DNA of 64,000 nucleotides from Janthinobacterium lividum (GTDB lineage Bacteria > Pseudomonadota > Gammaproteobacteria > Burkholderiales > Burkholderiaceae_D): contig NZ_JAAOLY010000005.1 in the NCBI RefSeq assembly GCF_011601275.1, forward strand, positions 124,001 to 188,000. Reading direction: 5' to 3'. Below are positions 60,403 to 64,000 of this stretch, one piece after another. Positions within the stretch are counted from its first letter, which is position 1. The number at the start of each line of letters is the position of its first letter. The notes under the pieces are model-generated. The model was not told the DNA's origin, searched no databases, and was given only the letters and a program-made list of their open reading frames with translations. The translations under genes were made by a program, and so were the position numbers.

Positions 60403-62933
60403 CAGAAGGCGCTGGCTTTCAGGCTCACCTTGAAAGTGCGGCCGTATTGTTCGTTCTGCACGTTGAATTGCTTCGTGCCCTGGTAAACATAGTATTTCTC
60501 GTTGTTCAGGTTGGCCGCTTCGAACACTACCTGGAACTGTTTGTTGATCTGGTACGACAGCGAGAAATCGAGCTGCTTCTGGCTGGCGACGATATGGTCC
60601 TGGCTTTGGTCGAGGATGTCGTTGCCCATTTCCAGCAGATACGGCGACTTGTAGTTGAGGGCCAGGCGTGCGCTCACCGGTCCCGTTTCATAGCCCAGCA
60701 TCAAGTTCATCACCTGGTTTGACTGGCCCGGCAGCCGGATGTCGCGGTTGAGTTGCTTGTTCGTCGTCTTGTCGAAGCGGCCGATTTGCGCGCTTGACGT
60801 GCTCAGGGTGCCGTTCACGCCGACGAGGAATTTATTGAATGGCGCCGGCAGCATGCGCAGCGGCTGCATGTAGGCCAGTTCGATGCCTTTGACTTTGGCC
60901 GCGTCGCCATTCGCATACGAAGTTGCCGTCGTGTAGCCCGTCCATTGACCCGTGCCGGCCAAGTTGGTCGTGTACGTAAAATTCTTGATGTCCTTGTAGA
61001 AGCCGTACGCCGACATCACGCCGTCGTTTCCCAGCACCCGCTCGATGCCGAGGTCCAGGTTGTTCGCCTTCAGCGGTTTCAAGTCCGGGTTGCCGATCAC
61101 GGCTTCCGTGTTGCTGGCCAGGCTGATGCCCGGTGCCAGCTGGCTGAAATTGGCGCGCACCACGGCCTGCGTCCAGGCGGCCCGCACGCTGGTCTTTTGG
61201 TCGACGTCATAACGGGTTTGCAGGTTCGGCAGCCAGTTGGTGTACGAACGTTCGCGTGTCAATGTCGTGGCAACGCCGGCGCTGTCCACTTGCGAGCCGG
61301 CCGCCTCGAAACTGGTACGTTCGGCGCGCACGCCGCCGAGGATGTGCCAGGCGTCGAAGTCATAGCTGTTCTGCACATACATGGCGTTGATGTCTTCATG
61401 CATGCGGTAATCGTTGATGATGGATTCCGTGGCCAGGCGCGCCTTGGCACGGTCCAGTCCCGCGACACGGGCGCGGATGAGGGCCGGGTCCAGCGCCACG
61501 CCGATGTTGCCCAGGTCGTAGTCGAGATTGTGGCCCTGCACGAAATTGCTCATTGACGTGGAGCCGGCGCCCCAGTAATTGCCGCTCGTGGCCTTGTTGC
61601 TGTTATACGCCCATTGATCCGTGTCATTGGTCTTTTCGCGGCGGCTGACTTTGGCGCCGAATTTCAGGGTGGCGATGTCGAACTTGCGCGCCAGATCGAT
61701 GCGCGCATGGTGTTCATTGTCCTTCGAGTAGCGCTTTTGCAGGGTGATGGCGTTGAGCGCGTAGCTGGCCGGGTCGTACAGCGAGGCGGGGCCGCTCAGC
61801 TTGGGTTCTTGCGTATCCGTAAAGCTGATGCCGGCAAAATTGCCGAGGCCGCGGAAACGGCCGTCGTTCAGGGATTCCGGCGTGTCTTCCGTGGCGCGGC
61901 TTAGGCCGCCTTTCATGTCCAGGGTCCAGTCGCCCGATTTCTGTTGCGTGCCCAGGACTAGTGAGCGCACTTGCTGCGTGTATTTGCGCTGGCGGATGCG
62001 GCGCTCGGCGCGCGCGCTGGCAGTCTGGTCTTCGGCCAGGCTGCCGCCCGCGATATTGCTGATGGTCAGGCGGTCGCGCACCTCATTGTCGGAAAATTCG
62101 CTCACAAAAGAGCGCAAGAACCAGCTGTTGCCCGCTTCGGGACGGTAATCGAGGTTGATGGCCAGGGCGCCGCGCTTGCGCACGGGCAAGTAGTCGCGCA
62201 ATTCCAGGCCCGACAATTTACCTTTGCTCCAGGCGCCGCCCGTTTCCACGTCGCTTGATCCAAACGAGCGCTTTTCCGCGCTCAGGCCCGCTGCCACGCC
62301 CAGCTTGCCGTCGAGGAAGCGCTGGGCCCACAGGGCGCCGCCGCTGGGGCTGGTCTTGCCCGTCTTTTCATCGTAGCTGGCGCCCACATTGGCCGACAGC
62401 AGCTTGCCCGGCAAGTCGAAGGCGGACAGCGATTTGACTTCGACCGTGGCGCCCAGCGAGTTGGCGTCCATTTCCGGCAGCAGGGTCTTCGAGACTTCCA
62501 AGGTGCGGATCAGGCCGGCAGGCAGGATGTCGAGCGCCACGGCGCGGCGGCCCGCTTCCGGCGACGGCACGAGGGCGCCGTTGATGGTGACGGCGTTCAG
62601 GTCCGGGCCCAGGCCGCGCACCGTGATGTAGCGGCCTTCGCCCTGGTCTCGCTGCACTGACACGCCCGGCAAGCGGGCCAGCGCCTCGGCCGCGTTTTTA
62701 TCGGGCAAGCCGCCGATATCGTCGCTGCTGATGACGCTGATGATGTTGTCGGCTTTCTCTTGCGCGGCAATGGCGTTGCGCAGGCTGGCGCGCTGACCGC
62801 TGACGACCACGGTGGCGGCCGGCTGGCCGTCCGCATCTTGCGCATGGCTTTGACCGCTGAAGCCGGCCATGATGCCGAGGGCCAGGGCCGTGAGGCGCAG
62901 CGGGGAGGGGAACGAAGTGTGCATGGTTTTCAT
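60402..62933 (-). CDS. TonB-dependent receptor of the phytase operon
   Basis: An 843-residue outer-membrane receptor. Signal peptide to QSHAQDA; TonB-box-like ATVVVSGQRASL; plug with RLPGVSVQRDQGEGRYITVRGLGPDLNAVTINGA; barrel ending Phe. This RxxGEGRYITVRG style is typical of receptors for carbohydrate-like or phosphorylated substrates. It is upstream of the phytase gene and shares a one-base overlap with it. ATG 62933 has only weak ribosome-binding bases. Likely imports phytate or its breakdown products. Confidence 0.92.
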   Translation of the reverse strand: MKTMHTSFPSPLRLTALALGIMAGFSGQSHAQDADGQPAATVVVSGQRASLRNAIAAQEKADNIISVISSDDIGGLPDKNAAEALARLPGVSVQRDQGEGRYITVRGLGPDLNAVTINGALVPSPEAGRRAVALDILPAGLIRTLEVSKTLLPEMDANSLGATVEVKSLSAFDLPGKLLSANVGASYDEKTGKTSPSGGALWAQRFLDGKLGVAAGLSAEKRSFGSSDVETGGAWSKGKLSGLELRDYLPVRKRGALAINLDYRPEAGNSWFLRSFVSEFSDNEVRDRLTISNIAGGSLAEDQTASARAERRIRQRKYTQQVRSLVLGTQQKSGDWTLDMKGGLSRATEDTPESLNDGRFRGLGNFAGISFTDTQEPKLSGPASLYDPASYALNAITLQKRYSKDNEHHARIDLARKFDIATLKFGAKVSRREKTNDTDQWAYNSNKATSGNYWGAGSTSMSNFVQGHNLDYDLGNIGVALDPALIRARVAGLDRAKARLATESIINDYRMHEDINAMYVQNSYDFDAWHILGGVRAERTSFEAAGSQVDSAGVATTLTRERSYTNWLPNLQTRYDVDQKTSVRAAWTQAVVRANFSQLAPGISLASNTEAVIGNPDLKPLKANNLDLGIERVLGNDGVMSAYGFYKDIKNFTYTTNLAGTGQWTGYTTATSYANGDAAKVKGIELAYMQPLRMLPAPFNKFLVGVNGTLSTSSAQIGRFDKTTNKQLNRDIRLPGQSNQVMNLMLGYETGPVSARLALNYKSPYLLEMGNDILDQSQDHIVASQKQLDFSLSYQINKQFQVVFEAANLNNEKYYVYQGTKQFNVQNEQYGRTFKVSLKASAF

Positions 62934-62981
62934 GAAGAGCTCGGTTAGAGGAAGGAACCGGGCGGATTCTAGGCAGCAAAT

Positions 62982-62999
62982 ATGACGGTTGCGTGACAG
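62982..62999 (-). promoter_or_regulatory. Pho box upstream of the receptor/phytase operon
   Basis: Minus-strand CTGTCAC-GCAA-CCGTCAT, very close to the PhoB consensus CTGTCAT-AAAA-CTGTCAT (7-4-7 layout). It lies ~49 bases before ATG 62933, fitting activation under phosphate starvation. Confidence 0.75.
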
Positions 63000-63239
63000 G
63001 CAAGGGCTTGCCACCTTGAAAACAACGGCCCATGACCGCTTTCCGGCCGGAAATGAACCGTGGTGAGCTGAAATGACCTGCCACGGCAGGGCGCATGGGC
63101 AATGGCTAGCCGGATTTGCATGGGAGGCCATGGTAATGCTGAGCCGTTTGCACCTGCCGCACGGGCGCGGGGCATGTCATCGTGCCGTCATGGGCGGGCG
63201 CTATCGTGGCGACAGCACCACTTTTAAAGGTTTTCCCAC

Positions 63240-64000
63240 ATGCTGCCATTGCACCGTAACAGCCTGATTGCCGCCGCACTGGCCTTGCCCCTGTTCTTGT
63301 TCCTGTACGCCACGTTAGGGCACCCTAAACCGATTGCTATCTGGAAGTGGATGGATATCGTCTGCGAAGGCGGCACGGCCGTCATGGCGGGCGTCTGGTT
63401 TTTGTTTACCCTCAGCAGCCGCCCGCGCGGGCTGGTGACGAGTCTGATCGCCGGCGGCCTGTGCGCCATCATGCTGGGCTCCTGGGCCGATTGCCTGGAC
63501 GAATTCTTTGCCATCGACAAGAGCGCCGTGTGGGATAACTGGCTCGAAGGCTTGATTCCGTTTGGCATGCTGCTGGTGACGATTGGCATGTATTACTGGC
63601 GCCAGGAACAGTTTCGCCTGAACGAACACCTGCAAAAGCGCGAACGCCTGTTCCGCGACCACCGCGCCTTCGACCGCATCACGCAGCTGGCCGACGCCAG
63701 CTATCTGCGCACGCAGATGCGCCTGGAACAGGAACGTCGCCCCGGCCTTGATTGCGCGCTCGTCTTGCTCGATATCGACAGCTTTCACCTGATTAACCGC
63801 GAATACGGCCACCGCGAAGGCGACCGCGTGCTGCAAGCCGTGGGCCACATGCTGCTCTTGAACTTGCGCAATGACGATTTGTTGTGCCGCTATGCGGGTG
63901 ACCGCTTCGCCGTGCTGATGCCGGGCGTGTCGCGCGAGGATGCGGCCGTGAAGGCGCGCCACCTGTGCGCGATGGTGGGACAGATGCGCCACCATGCCAA
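63240..64000 (+). CDS. Membrane GGDEF-domain protein with degenerate motif, 3'-truncated
   Basis: Starts at ATG 63240 after TTTTAAAGG and runs off the window (253 codons visible). N-terminal membrane region with about four hydrophobic segments (LIAALALPLFLFLYATLG, AVMAGVWFLFTLSS, SLIAGGLCAIMLGSW, LIPFGMLLVTIGMYY), then a coiled region and a GGDEF domain: LLDIDSFHLINREYGHREGDRVL, then the signature written RYAGDRFAVLMPG. The signature GGDEF is AGDRF here, so c-di-GMP synthesis may be lost and GTP or c-di-GMP binding may remain. What follows beyond the window (for example an EAL domain) is not visible. Confidence 0.9.
   Translation, partial: MLPLHRNSLIAAALALPLFLFLYATLGHPKPIAIWKWMDIVCEGGTAVMAGVWFLFTLSSRPRGLVTSLIAGGLCAIMLGSWADCLDEFFAIDKSAVWDNWLEGLIPFGMLLVTIGMYYWRQEQFRLNEHLQKRERLFRDHRAFDRITQLADASYLRTQMRLEQERRPGLDCALVLLDIDSFHLINREYGHREGDRVLQAVGHMLLLNLRNDDLLCRYAGDRFAVLMPGVSREDAAVKARHLCAMVGQMRHHA

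Overview
The window is GC-rich, densely packed bacterial chromosome, mostly short intergenic gaps with many 1-4 bp ATGA-type gene overlaps. Gene content (many TonB receptors, homogentisate dioxygenase, sigma-54 organosulfur genes, a SigF/NrsF stress module) and codon style point to a beta-proteobacterium of the Oxalobacteraceae, most like Janthinobacterium or a relative. That assignment is inference from gene content, not from a marker gene. I see no rRNA, tRNA, CRISPR array, transposase or prophage.

Layout. 1-2028: end of an unrecognised gene, msrA and a LuxR-type regulator. 2192-6739: an aromatic-acid operon (MFS importer, FAD hydroxylase, tiny DUF2783/MhaB-like partner, homogentisate 1,2-dioxygenase), which looks like a route from a hydroxyphenylacetate into homogentisate. 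6743-23689: the most striking block, a sigma-54-controlled organosulfur locus. It has an SfnR-like activator, three flavin (LLM) monooxygenases including a DszA-family member, a TonB receptor, two proteins that look like DszB-type C-S desulfinases, a class II aldolase, and an SsuABC-like transporter with two binding proteins plus an MFS carrier. Five -24/-12 promoters and a repeated inverted motif (CTGTTG-N6-CAGCAG) upstream of three of them tie the block into one regulon.

23712-31009: a tiny secreted peptide, a polysaccharide deacetylase/caspase-like/TPR fusion, an immunity-like protein, a membrane protein with a degenerate receiver domain, a TonB receptor and the RNA 2'-phosphotransferase KptA. 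31014-36268: a FecI/FecR/siderophore receptor/PepSY iron-uptake operon with a candidate Fur box. 36397-40556: a DUF4331, lipoprotein, TPR and HupE/UreJ operon of unknown role. 40932-44843: an ECF sigma/NrsF pair facing an operon of DUF1223 protein, YedZ-like cytochrome b, YedY/MsrP-like molybdoenzyme and a Met-rich MXKDX peptide, with an exact GTAACC-N16-CGAA promoter. This matches the known hypochlorite-scavenging system of Azospira.

44975-58464: ordinary accessory genes (orphan immunity-like DUFs, an Fsr-like MFS pump, a CAT-like acetyltransferase, AraC, LysR and XRE regulators, YeiH and LysE transporters, GNAT, cytochrome c, RhtA-like exporter). 58525-62933: a TonB receptor and beta-propeller phytase operon behind a good Pho box, i.e. 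phosphate scavenging from phytate. 63240-64000: start of a membrane GGDEF protein with a degenerate signature, cut by the window edge.
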